The notes under the pieces are model-generated. The model ran no database searches and was not told where the DNA came from. It saw only the letters and a list, made by a program, of their open reading frames with translations. 64,000 nucleotides of DNA from Takashimella koratensis. Taxonomy: Eukaryota > Basidiomycota > Tremellomycetes > Trichosporonales > Tetragoniomycetaceae. A program made the translations under genes and the position numbers. The DNA is taken from contig BCKT01000002.1 of NCBI GenBank assembly GCA_003116875.1, positions 248,001 through 312,000 on the forward strand, in the 5' to 3' direction. Position 1 is the first letter of the stretch; every line of letters begins with the position of its first letter. Shown here one piece after another: positions 33,794-44,414 of the stretch.

Positions 33794-34425
33794 TACAGTA
33801 TCGCGTTGTTGCGGTTAACCTTGTTCTTTTGTATCCGGAGATATGGACCATCCGACCGCCCTCCGTTCCAGTAACCTCTGTATTGTACCTTGTGGCTACG
33901 TGTCCTGGTTGATCCCTTTCTTGGCTGTGGGAAGGACCGTTCCTCCGGGACTTTTTTTGGAATCGAGCCGGCCCGACGAGCCCGGTGTACAACGACAATT
34001 CACTGTGTACAGGGCATCTGTCAACGCGCCGGTGTCGTCTACATGAATCTGACGCCATGGCGCTTTTGGTGACCGGCGAGTGGTACCGCACTGATCGACA
34101 TGCGCGTTTTTGTTTCTCGAACTTGATCTACCCGATGGTATGTAGTAAACATCTGTTTGTTGACACTCGTTACCACCAGCTGCTTGTTGTCACGGACATG
34201 ACAGATAAGCACTGCAGTATATAGATGGCTTCAAGATTGAGTAGCAATCTTGAAAATTCAAGCCTTTTTGGACGTGCGATTTAAGACCATCTACTTGAGC
34301 CGTGACACTTGAACATAAAAAGCATGGAAAGCAGTTCCCCGCAACACCTCATGCTTTATACTTTCCCTCACAAGATTCCCCTTTAAAGTCTGTACTCACT
34401 CGGGGTATCCGAATCAATCCGAGCC
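33794..34425. other. Intergenic region upstream of CPL1-like copy 2
   Basis: No gene supported. An A-rich TATA-like stretch (CATAAAAAG at about 34314-34322) lies about 105 bp upstream of the copy 2 start codon. Confidence 0.45.
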
Positions 34426-35734
34426 ATGGCAGCTACAACCTTCCGGTCATCGACCTCTTCGCCGTACGGTGTCTCTACAACACTCGTCATTCTATTTCTT
34501 ACCTTCGCCTCGCCCATACTTGCCCAGAACAGCCCTGCGTTTGGCTGCCTCTCTTCTTCCTTCGCACCGACTGGCCAGTCGTCGGCCACTCCGACTACAG
34601 CAGCAGCCTGCGCAAAAGACTGCCAAGGCTTGAGTACTGATCAGCCGTATTCATACTTCACGGCAGTCAGCACCGCCGTCACTCCAAATGGACCACTGTG
34701 TGTATGCTCAAGCGACTTCCCAGCCGAATCTGACTACGCTTCGGACGGGACTATCTTTGCGACTTGCGGCTCCACTTCTGAGATACAGGTATGCACCCCT
34801 GGGTCGACGATACCTTCATACCAGCTCCAATGCTATACAAGTGCTGACACTATGGCTCTCGTGACGACGACCTCATTTCATTATGATCATTGTTTTACGC
34901 CAGACACGTATGGTGGATTCATCGAGGGCCCCAGCCCAGTCACGGATCTTGAGGCGTGCTTCACGGTGAGTGACCGGCTATCCAGCACTCCTCACCTCAC
35001 CCTTTAGTTCAAAGCCTTCCTAGCAAATCTGCGACTTCATTCAACGCATCAAGGCGGTTCTTCTTCTTCCCCATCTTCTCTCTTACCGTACGAAGACTGA
35101 CAAGCTTTACCTCTCATAGCAATGCAAGGTAGGCGGGGTTTTGACAATTCAGTGGTTCTCCACTGGCTTTCAGTGTTCGTGTAGTCCAAACCAATATGGC
35201 AACGGCGGCGCTTGCAGCGGATCTGCAGCCTACATCTTCAAGCACACCCCTGGAGCCGTCGCCTCTGGGACTTTTGTGAAGCGGGGACTCCGTGCAGCTT
35301 TAGCGCTGGCTGAAGAGGAAGCAGGAGAACATACATATTGCCCTGCTCCCATGAAAGCTTGCAGCATCGCCGGACATCCTGAAGGATACGAGGTAAGTCT
35401 GGCCATTGATGCTGAGAAGCCTTTCAGCCGCAAAATGCTGACTCCAGGTAGCGTCTTAACATCCAAGAGGAACTCGAGTCCTGTGGCGGTTGTCTGAACG
35501 GCGAGCTCCTAGGCGAACGGCAGGCGAACTCGACGCTCACCTTGGGCGTGGAGTGAGTCATGACGGTTCCAAAATTTGGATCTAGATGTCGGTCACTGAC
35601 CACGAAAGAGCTGCACAGCGCTTCCTGGGATCAAAGACGGATCAGTATCTTGCTTGGATGGGCGCTGGGTGGCGTTCCATTGCGAGGACGGCTGGCAGCT
35701 GGCTGCCAACAACGGAACTTGTGTCGGTCTCTGA
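34426..35734 (+). CDS. Secreted Cys-rich protein with CPL1-like domain, copy 2
   Basis: Signal peptide (VSTTLVILFLTFASPILA) then QNSPAFGCLSSSFAPTG. Aligns with copy 1 throughout: YFTAVSTAVTPNGPLCVCSS, TDLEACFT, QCKVGG, the dibasic VKR (35276-35284), HTYCPAPMKACSIAG, QEELESCGGCLNGE, CTALPGIKDGSVSC, GWQLAANNGTCVGL. Two oddities. First, where the other copies have intron 1, the 3' AG is missing (34789-34854). The 66 bases, with the GCTGAC branch-like site still present, stay open and in frame, so they are probably coding. Second, at the intron before QEELESCGG the last usable acceptor makes the first codon CGT (Arg) where copies 1, 3 and 4 have Cys. The last exon may start after AAGAG so that the junction codon becomes Asp, as in the other copies. 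Otherwise intact. Confidence 0.8.
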
Positions 35735-36446
35735 TGAGCTTACGGAACAAAGACACACTTTTTTTTCAATTCCGACAATATCGACTGGTAGAAAAGGTAG
35801 TACATGGTGATCGAGTATCCTTCAATGCTCCTAGCGGCGGGGTAACAGAGTATTGATTCGGCCAGCATGCATAAACGCTCGACTGAATACAGAACACTTG
35901 ATAATGAATAGTCACGTGCAAGCCGGACCATCTTATTGAAATTGTCCCAATCAAAAAGACCCTGAACCGAAACCAGGGAGAATTCCTGCCAACGACCAGC
36001 CATTCCTACTTGACTTTTCATAAACTGCCTCTGATCTTGACCGACGCTCACCAGCCATGGTCGACGAAAGAAGAAACTCGGTGGCCGTTGTGCATATCCG
36101 CAGAGGATCGACGCGAGGATGCTTGCTGTGTCTCAACTCCATGAATGCCGCTGTGGGCAAGAAAAGTGTCGATCGGATGGGCACAGTTCCAACGAGATGA
36201 GCTTTTCAGGAGCATGGCTGGGGATGTCTGTCTCTTGCAGGTGGACGAGCTGATGAAACACAGGTCGCCTCCTACTCTTTGCGGCGCGTTCATGTCCAGC
36301 CTACTATGCTTGGTCTTACGCGTCTCGAAGTCTCTCTGGGCTTCATAGAGCCCTACTGAAAAGCTGACCTCTCGCCATGCTGAATCGTTCTCCCCGCACC
36401 TCATCTTTTCATTCTCTTTCCACCAGCTCTCATCCTCGCGAATACC
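35735..36446. other. Intergenic region between CPL1-like copies 2 and 3
   Basis: About 700 bp without a supported gene. Spacing matches the roughly 2.0-kb period of the array. Confidence 0.55.
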
Positions 36447-37582
36447 ATGGTCAGAACGTTGGACACCTTCAAGTTGTCGTTGGCGGTTCTCGCAGTACGA
36501 GCTCTTGCAAGTCAAAGCTCTCAAGCCTTTGGCTGTATGTCGTCAAGCTTTACGCCATCCGGATCCTCCTCAACAGCGTATACGTCGACAGCTACCTGCG
36601 CCGATTACTGCTTCAACACCTATCAGACAAATTACGCATATGCCGCCGTCTCGACGGCACAAGTTATCACCAACTGCATCTGTTCAAACGACTTCCCTGC
36701 TGGAGAGTCTGAGTACATTGCGTGCAACACCGTCGACGCTCACTACTTGGCAAGTCGTTCAACGAGCTATGAGTACCTGTTCTCTAACTGACAATGCGCA
36801 GGGACTAGTGACAGAGACGACGTACACAATTGACACCTGTGGGACGACAACCGGCTTCACTGGAGATTCATATTCCAACGTCGAGCAATGCTTCCAGGTA
36901 AGCGAGCGGCTGTCCTCTCCCTTGCCTTTTCCGGTAGGAACACATCGTCGTAAACTGACCTGCTCTACTTCCTTTCCACTCCAGGCCTGCGAGAATACCG
37001 CAGCCGCCTACTACCAGCCGGCGTCTAGCGGCATCCTGTGTTCTTGCGGTACCTCCTACTCCATCACCCCAGATACGGCTTGCTCGGGGACCAGTATTTA
37101 CTACTACAAGCACACTGCGGGCGAGACAGTGACTGGTAGCCCGGCTACTGGGTCGGCTTGGGCTAAGCGTGCATACCGCCAAAAACTTGTTCAAGCGGCT
37201 GAGAAGGTCGACGCCTACTGCCCCGACCACCTCACTGCTTGCGCTACTGACGGTAGCGGCATCAGCTACGAGGTAGGCTAATTATTTGCAAGCGGCATTG
37301 CTAACGATATGCAGTGCCTGGACACTACTCAGGAGCTCGAGTCGTGTGGAGGATGCGTCTACGGCATGTTCAACAGCACCCAACCCGCTGTCGGCGTTGA
37401 GTGAGTGATGCTTTCCTCGGTTGAAGGTGAAGGAGCGTGGGCTATGCTGACAATGTAGCTGCTCTTCGCTTCCTGGTATCGCCGAGGGCGCGGCGACTTG
37501 TTCGTTGGGCAAGTGCGCTGCCTTTGAGTGCGAGGAGGGCTGGACCCTGGCTACCAACAATGCAACGTGCATTGCCGCTTAG
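36447..37582 (+). CDS. Secreted Cys-rich protein with CPL1-like domain, copy 3
   Basis: Signal peptide (LDTFKLSLAVLAVRALA) then SQSSQAFGCMSSSFTPSG. Modules in order: CADYCFNTYQTNYAYAAVST, NCICSNDFPAG; LVTETTYTIDTCGTTTG; NVEQCFQ; ACENTAAAYYQ, LCSCGTSYS; the dibasic AWAKR (37159-37170); DAYCPDHLTACATDG; CLDTTQELESCGGCV; CSSLPGIAEGAATC, CEEGWTLATNNATCIAA. It is the most regular of the four copies: all splice junctions are canonical and all expected Cys are present. The N-terminal module is distantly like a WSC-type glycan-binding fold (aromatic, spaced Cys); that is a guess. The gene is a good reference for reading the damage in copies 2 and 4. Confidence 0.86.
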
Positions 37583-38392
37583 ACATCTCTCAAACCTTAG
37601 GGCGGGACAGTCTTCATCCCCACGTAGATATCACTAGTCTTCCGCTCAGCCCTCCAGACTAGCCGAGCGGCTATGCATTCCTACTAAGTGTAGCAAGAAC
37701 CAACCACGTGGGTGTTTGGATGTACTGTTCCTTCCGATGAACGTCTCTTAGCAGAGACCAAGGGACAACAACGGTTTGAGTCGACTTGTTTCTTGCGGCC
37801 CGAGAGGGTTATGTTTGATAGCATGCATGGTTCCTGTTAGGGTCTTTCTTGTGTGAAAGGAAGAGACTGGGGCTGACGCCCAAGCTGTCCTACTGACCAA
37901 CCAGTTGTTGTCCCAGTTAGTGAACCCCGACGCCACGTCAAATACACAACAGGCGTGATATGTATCGGCGAACCTAAAAGTTTCCACTTGGGTGCTGCTT
38001 TCACCGGAACCGCCTCAGGACAGGGATATAACCCTGTCGGAGAAAGTGGTCATCACCACCATGACATGTCAGTTTGTGTAGGCACGCCTCGTGGTAGTGG
38101 CGGCTGGGCGTTTTGTCACCTTTACTCAGTCACATTGTTCACACTCCCATCAGTACTGTTACATATACTGTTACATACTGTATTATTAACCCTCTCGAGG
38201 CGGAGAGGCGCCCGTTCCTGTCGCCACGAGCGGTGGCCGCTTGCAAGAGCCGAGCGTTGACGTCTGTCGCCGGGGGCCAACAATGGCGACCAAACAAACA
38301 ATGGCCTGCTTTCTGAGATATAGAGAACTGAGCACTGCCTTGCTCAGCTTCATCCCTCTTTCCATTCCACCTAGTGTAGCTCTCGCCCAAAA
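37583..38392. other. Intergenic region between CPL1-like copies 3 and 4
   Basis: About 800 bp without a supported gene. A short direct repeat of TACTGTTACATA occurs near 38153-38180. Confidence 0.5.
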
Positions 38393-39559
38393 ATGACCGT
38401 TTCATCACCACTCCTACAGTTCGTCCTTGTCTTGGGCTGCCTCGCACTGTCGGTCACTGCCCGGGCATCCGAATACAGTGCGCTATTTGGTTGCTTCAAC
38501 CCCAACATGTTCTCGCCGGGTGTCATTTCGCAACCATCCGGCACCTCTGTCACTCAAAGCACCTGCGGTGGCTTATGCTATACTGGCCCCGGTACCATGT
38601 ACGCATACTGGAACGTCGAAACTGCCACTTGCACGTGCTCGAATACCGCTCCTGTTGCCGTTGACTGGATTGATTCCACCACATCGACGGGCTGCTCGGC
38701 TGGAACTCTCGCTGTAAGTATCCCACGAAGGAATCTGACAGAGCAACGCTGACCGCATTTATCCCAGGGATACGTCACGGACACGACGTACGGATTTGAG
38801 GGATGCGTTTCCAAGGACATTCCTACTACTTCTACCGACACGGACACGTGCACAACTGTTGACACCCCAGAGTTGTGCTTCCAAGTGAGTATTCACGTCC
38901 AATTATTATGGTAGGAGACGATGGCTGATCCGTCCAGGGATGCGTAGCTGGTAGCCAAGCACTTCTGCAATGGTCAGCTCCGCATAGCTACAATTGCTTC
39001 TGCTCCACCCAGTACTCGACTGTCGCGGCAATCTGTGGGCCTGAGAATTTCTTCTCGTACCTACACAGCCCGGCGGCAACTGTCGTTACCAACCCCGGTG
39101 CTGCGTCCAACTAGGCTAAACGAGCACTGCGCGAGCGCCTGGAGCGTGCCGGGGAAGACCAAAGGGCTTATGCGTTCTGCCCTGCTCCCCTCACCGCTTG
39201 CAAGACGGGTATTAGCAGCGAGGCATACGAAGTGAGTCGTGGATTACCTATGGTCGAGCGATCTGAGCTAACCCATATACTCAGTGTATCGATATCGCGC
39301 AAGAGCTCGAGTCGTGCGGTGGTTGCACTGCCGGCAGGTTCAACGACGACTCGGCGCCGGCCGGGACTGAGTGAGTAAACGTTGCTTTGGTGCCTCGAAG
39401 CAATTTGAAAGGGGCAGAACACTGACCAGAAACAGCTGCACTTCGATTCCCGGAGTCGCCAGGGGAAGCGTGACATGCTTGTCAGGCCGGTGTGTCGCCT
39501 ACGACTGTCTTCCCGGGTGGACGCTTGCCGCGAGCAACGCAACCTGCATTGCTGCCTGA
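38393..39559 (+). pseudogene. CPL1-like copy 4, interrupted by an in-frame TAG
   Basis: Signal peptide (LLQFVLVLGCLALSVTARA) then SEYSALFGCFNPNMFSPG. Conserved modules: CGGLCYTGPGTMYAYWNVET, TCTCSNTAPV; YVTDTTYGFEGCVS; PELCFQ; GCVAGSQALLQ, NCFCSTQYS. In exon 3 the frame runs GAASN then TAG (39112-39114), then AKRALRERLERAGEDQ and YAFCPAPLTACKTG in the same frame. Downstream modules are still good: CIDIAQELESCGGC, CTSIPGVARGSVTC, CLPGWTLAASNATCIAA. Copy 3 has Trp (TGG) at this site (AWAKR), so the stop is a single G-to-A change. The stop sits one codon before the AKR dibasic site, so the N-terminal chain would end near where a Kex2-type protease would cut. It may be a recent pseudogene, an N-terminal-only product or a readthrough gene. 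Confidence 0.7.
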
Positions 39560-40308
39560 ATCCGCGGCTTACTTCAAAATTCAAATTTCTAAATAAACTC
39601 TCTCTTTCGTTCTCCTCTACGAACAATGGTACCATGCACTGGCATGCTTTATTGATACCCAGCTTGGGCAAGCATCTGCGCTGTCGCTGAGCGACCCGTG
39701 CGGGCCTTCGGTGCGGCCTGGTGTAACATGACATGTTGGACCGAGGGCGCAGATGCCATGTGCATCCGCGTTTGCTGCGGGATTTAAGCGAGCTGCTTGC
39801 TTGTCCAGCTGACTGACTGTCTCATCCTTGAATGCCCGAAAAACGCGCGATGCTGGCGGAGTAGACCTAACGAGGCGAGACTAGCCAAGTCGTGTCGTCG
39901 GCCGTCGCAAGTGTGCGTGCGTCACACGCTTCCCCGGGTAAAATGACCTGCGTCCCGAACCGGAGACCCGCGCTAGCCGCCTTGATCCCAGGCACGGATA
40001 AGTGATGACAGACCCGATTTGACTGCGCCGTTCTTGGCGAGAATATGAGGAGGCTCTGGTCTCTGGTCCATTGCATGGTGACACCCTCGCACGTCCGATT
40101 CATCCTAGTCCAAGCTATCAGCTGGTCAGCGTGAGAGCAAGCGGGACGCACGCGAGTTGGGGCAATGGGGATGAGACGGGGCCGAAGTCGACCACGTGCC
40201 GATGGGGACTGGCGTGAGATGACGCACTCATGTATCCTCACTTCATATAGATCCAACTTCGCGGTGACACCTGTCTCTTCACCCATCGTCGGTCTGGATA
40301 CTTGCACC
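39560..40308. other. Intergenic region between CPL1-like copy 4 and the GH1 gene
   Basis: About 750 bp. No gene supported. Marks the downstream edge of the array; no fifth copy is seen. Confidence 0.55.
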
Positions 40309-43300
40309 ATGATGGCTCTCTCCAAAGCAGCAATGCTTCCCTTCTTCCTCCCTCTTCTCGCCATCGCCTCCCCCGTAGAGAACCTCCACTCTCGCGCCAA
40401 CTCTACAGCCATCACTACCGCTACCGGAACCGCCGTCAACGCCTCTCTTGTCAGCGGCGCTACAGCGACAGCGACTGCTACGCTCGTGGGGACTACCACC
40501 CGCCTCTACAGCCTCTCCAGCAGCGTGAGCACCAATGCGACAGGTACTACTGCTGCAGCTACGGCAACTGCAACCACGCATCCCGTGAGTAGCGGGTCGG
40601 CATCGACCAACGCGACCGTTTCGATCTCTTCGGGCGAAACGACCGACCTTGGGTGGATCCCGACAGCAGCGTTGGCCACCCCCGCGACACTGTTCAGTAC
40701 CAATCTCAACCGCATCACCCCGACGGCTACGGCTACTGGAGTCCGAGGGGGCGACCCCAACTACCTTGGTGGTAACTATAGCAGCTCTGCGCTCGAGTCA
40801 CTCTGGGACAAATGGGTAGGTCGGGGCGTCATCGCCCGCTCAGTAATATTTCTCGTACTGACTATCGTGTCTATTTTGCAGGTTGGCGCGGTCCGACAAC
40901 CACCCATCACTGTCGTTCCCTCCCCTCCTTCGCCGTACCCGCTTCCCAACTCGCCACCCCCGCTATTCCCGGACTTCTACAGCCCCGCGTACTCTGACAT
41001 GTTGCCGGGTTACTCGTATCCGGAGGGGTTCTTGTTCGGCTTTGCCACCGCGGCGCAGCAATACGAGGGTGCGGTCAAGGCGGATGGCAAAGGTCCCTCA
41101 ATCTGGGTATGTGACTGTCTAGGGAGATCCCCAGTGGGGTCCGAATCATCTTCGCTGGCACTGGCGGTGGGACTGTAGAGCTGATAACGGTTGGATAGGA
41201 CTGGGGAGCAAGATACCCAGGTTTCATCGCGGACAACACAACCTCTGGTAGGTCCTATTTCTGTCCATGCGCTGATACACTAGACGTCGGGGATCTCGGG
41301 TACTATCTGTACAAGGAAGGTGAGCAAGACCGATCAGTCGATCCACACCAAGACTCAACAGCTGACCCGGTGCTCTCAGACTTGGCTCGCCTCGCAGCTC
41401 TCGGCGGGAACGTTTATTCCTTTTCGACCTTCTGGACTAGGATCTACCCATTCGCAGCCAAAGGCTCTCCCGTCAACCAAGCTGGTCTCGATTTCTACCA
41501 AGACCTCATCGACTATGCCTGGAGCCTGGGCGTGGAGCCGGTTCTGTGAGCGCCAAGCGTCGGGGAGTGAGAGTAGACGCTGATGTCATCCAAGGACACT
41601 GTTCCATTGGGATACCCCGTTGACACTACAGCTCAAGTACGGTGGTTTTGCGAGCGACAACATCGTTGATGATTATGTCAACTATGCCGTGAGTGAGACT
41701 ACCATTGACAGTTGGCGACGAAGCTGACAAGCTGTGAACTCCAGGAAACCATGTTCAGGCAGTACAATGGTTCCATACACAAGTGGATCACCTTCAACGA
41801 GCCGGTCGTGTTCTGTAGTCAGGTATGCTGAAAGGTGGAGCGAGGCTGCTTGAACGGTAGCTGACATGCCTTCAGATGGCCTTCCCTGTCAACGTTCGTG
41901 TCAGGTCATTGGATACGGAAGGATCCTACTGATCTCCTGCAGTCCACATTGCCGATGGGGATGAACAGCACAACCTACCCATATACTTGCAGCTACCACC
42001 TCGTCCTCGCCCATGCCAAGACAGTACAGCGGTTCCGAGAACTGAACATTGGTACGCACACACTCGAACATATGCCTTATTCACCTGATCTTGCTGACCT
42101 GCCAAATCCAGCTGGTGAAATCGCGTTCAAGTCGGACAACTTCATGTGAGCACTCGCGGGTAACTCCGGATTGCGTTTCAGCGCCACGAGCTGACCAAAA
42201 TGATAGCGGCGTGCCGTGGAGGAACAACAGTGCCGAGGACCAAGAGGCTGTGAAGCGACACCATGTGAGCAGACTGCCCGGCATGATCACTGACCTAGTT
42301 TCCAGGCATACCAGATCGGGATCTTTGCCGAGCCCATCTACAACACCGGAGTAAGTCTCACTCAAGCAGCGTGTTCTTTTGCACAGTAGGTCAATTCCTC
42401 TGGCTAACGACCATTAGGACTGGCCCGAGCTTATAAAGAATGATCTCCCGGCTTCTATCCTCCCTCGCTTCTCTGCCAACCAGTCAGCCATGATCAAGGG
42501 TACCGCCGACTTCTTCGCCATTGATGTAGGTCTGCACGAGGAGGAGCGCAACTAGGAATATTCGGTGCTGATATGCTCTAGGGCTACCGAGATGGATTCG
42601 TCACTGATGTTCCCGGTGGAGTGGCAGCTTGCGTCGCCAACATCTCCAACCCCAACTGGCCTGTATGCAACCAGGTCAAGTGAGTTTGTTTTCTGCTTCA
42701 GGTGTCTATTTACGGAGCTGACTCTTGTTTTACTCAGCTTCTGTGAGCAGACGAGCAGCTTTCATGGCACCTCGCCAAACTGACAACCGACTCTACAGAC
42801 GACTCCAGTATTGGAGCTTGGGGGATTGGAGACTTTGCAGATGCCGCTGTTCCGTGGTTGCAGAACACGTGGCGCTTCCTTCGCTCTTTCTTGGCTGAGC
42901 TGGTCGCGACGTACCCGACTTCAGGTGGTATCTATCTAAGCGAGTTTGGGTTCGCCCAGCCGTACGAGAACCAGTAAGCCCATTCCGACTTCATTAACAT
43001 GTTGCATTCATTGAGACACCACGCGAATTTGCCCAGCTGACAAGCTGCTGTTGTGCCATAGACAAGAGTTTATTTACATCGTAACAGAGGATAGTGGTCG
43101 GACCGCCTACTTTATGAGTTACATGGGCGAACTGCTTAAAGCGATCAACGATGATGGGACGCCCGTGAAGGGTGCGTTTGCTTGGAGTCTTGTGGACAAG
43201 TAAGTGGGCGAAGCAGGGTCGATAAGGTAGTGAAGGGTGGACAGATGCTCATGTGGATATCAGTTTCGAGTGGGCGTCAGGTTTCAGTACCCGCTTTGGT

Positions 43301-43590
43301 ACACAATACGTTGATTATAACAGGTATGTTTGGCGTTGCCCACATTTGAAGGTGGAAGTGTGTCGCTAACGGCGACTTGATCGATGATCTCGCCCACACC
43401 TTGAATGATCGTGCCCACACTTTCATTGATCACGACCACACCTTGCTTGTTCTTGACAGCCCTACGCTTCAGCGCACCGTGAGTAGATGTGGAGGAAAAA
43501 TGTCATAGGAGGGAGGAGCTGACCATTGTTCAGTTCAAGCGATCCGCCCTCGCTCTAAGCGAGTTCTGGAACGCTCATCGATCAAGCTGA
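40309..43590 (+). CDS. Secreted family GH1 beta-glucosidase
   Basis: Hydrolyses beta-glucosides outside the cell. A signal peptide ([20 protein letters not shown]) is followed by about 150 residues of Ser/Thr/Ala-rich, N-glycosylation-rich sequence, then [20 protein letters not shown], which opens the GH1 barrel. Next are [59 protein letters not shown], the acid/base Glu in ITFNEPVVF (41799-41801), DFFAIDGYRDGFV and the nucleophile Glu in [14 protein letters not shown] (42942-42944). The protein ends [39 protein letters not shown]. About eighteen short exons, one probably only 5 bases long (42738-42742). Two Met codons in a row at 40309; the first is used. Sits directly after the CPL1-like array, with which it shares only a secreted destination. 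Confidence 0.88.
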
Positions 43591-44414
43591 GGCTGTGGAC
43601 AAGCTCACTTGTCTTGTCCTGGACTTGCCCTTATCCAAGAGCCTCGTCCACGTGTCTTGAGTCGAGCCAACTGTGGGCAGAAGCAGCAATGTACTTATAA
43701 TTCGGCTGTAGTCTGAGCCGCTTGCTCCGTCATGTATAATATTGTCGGCTGGTGTGGCCGTCTACTGCCGACTTGTAGGTCTTCACGGGAACCGTTCCGG
43801 GAGGAACGCCCCGATGGAACCATTCACGGAATCTCAACTTCCAAAACGCGTCTTCTGATTGGTCCAACCTTCCGAAGCGGCCGAAAATGGTGGTTCGGCC
43901 GACAAAGGGTGACCCATGAACGAGGTGAAAAAATTGCCCAGACCGTGAATACCGTGAATTCGATGCGGCCATTGCAAGGGCGACCAACCAGGTTCTCTGG
44001 GTTCTCGGGATCGCATCCTGAGGTTTGACGAGTTTGCATCATGGGCCGTGGGTCGATCAGGGGGTCGTCGGACTTTCCCGAAAAGCCAGGAAAAACAACA
44101 CCAAACGGCAGTCACGCTCAAAGATTCCAGGCCGCCGTGATACCTCGCCCGCAGTGCGTGATGAATTCCGTCTCTCGCTAGAAGAAGGCTGTAAAAGTCC
44201 TTGACCCGATGTCAAGATCGTTACCTCATAGATATATCCACACTGTTAAGCGCTTTGAGGACGAGTTCCCATCTTATCCGCATATACATGGTCTCGATTA
44301 CTCGTCAATCGTCCACCACTCAGTCCCAACATCGTCCATTCCCCCTTGCCTACCCACCACCACCCACCCGCGGCGCTCACCCGACCACCCACCCGCTCCT
44401 CACTCTCTCCCACT
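43591..44414. other. Intergenic; no gene seen
   Basis: About 820 bp between two genes on the same strand. A C/T-rich leader precedes 44415. Frames crossing it are short and unconvincing. Confidence 0.5.

Noticed and set aside
39057..39114. Intron in CPL1-like copy 4 that would remove the TAG
   Set aside because: A GTACCT donor to the CTAG acceptor removes 58 bases and breaks the frame; a 33-base GTCGTT version keeps frame but is too short and has a poor donor.
39867..40499. Minus-strand frame opposite the GH1 start
   Set aside because: It is an Ala/Val/Arg-rich shadow of the Thr/Ala-rich GH1 stalk on the other strand.
43323..43458. Imperfect repeats of a CCCACACCTTGAATGATC-like unit
   Set aside because: They lie in a GH1 intron and are too diverged to call a distinct element; not a CRISPR array, since spacers and repeats are not regular.
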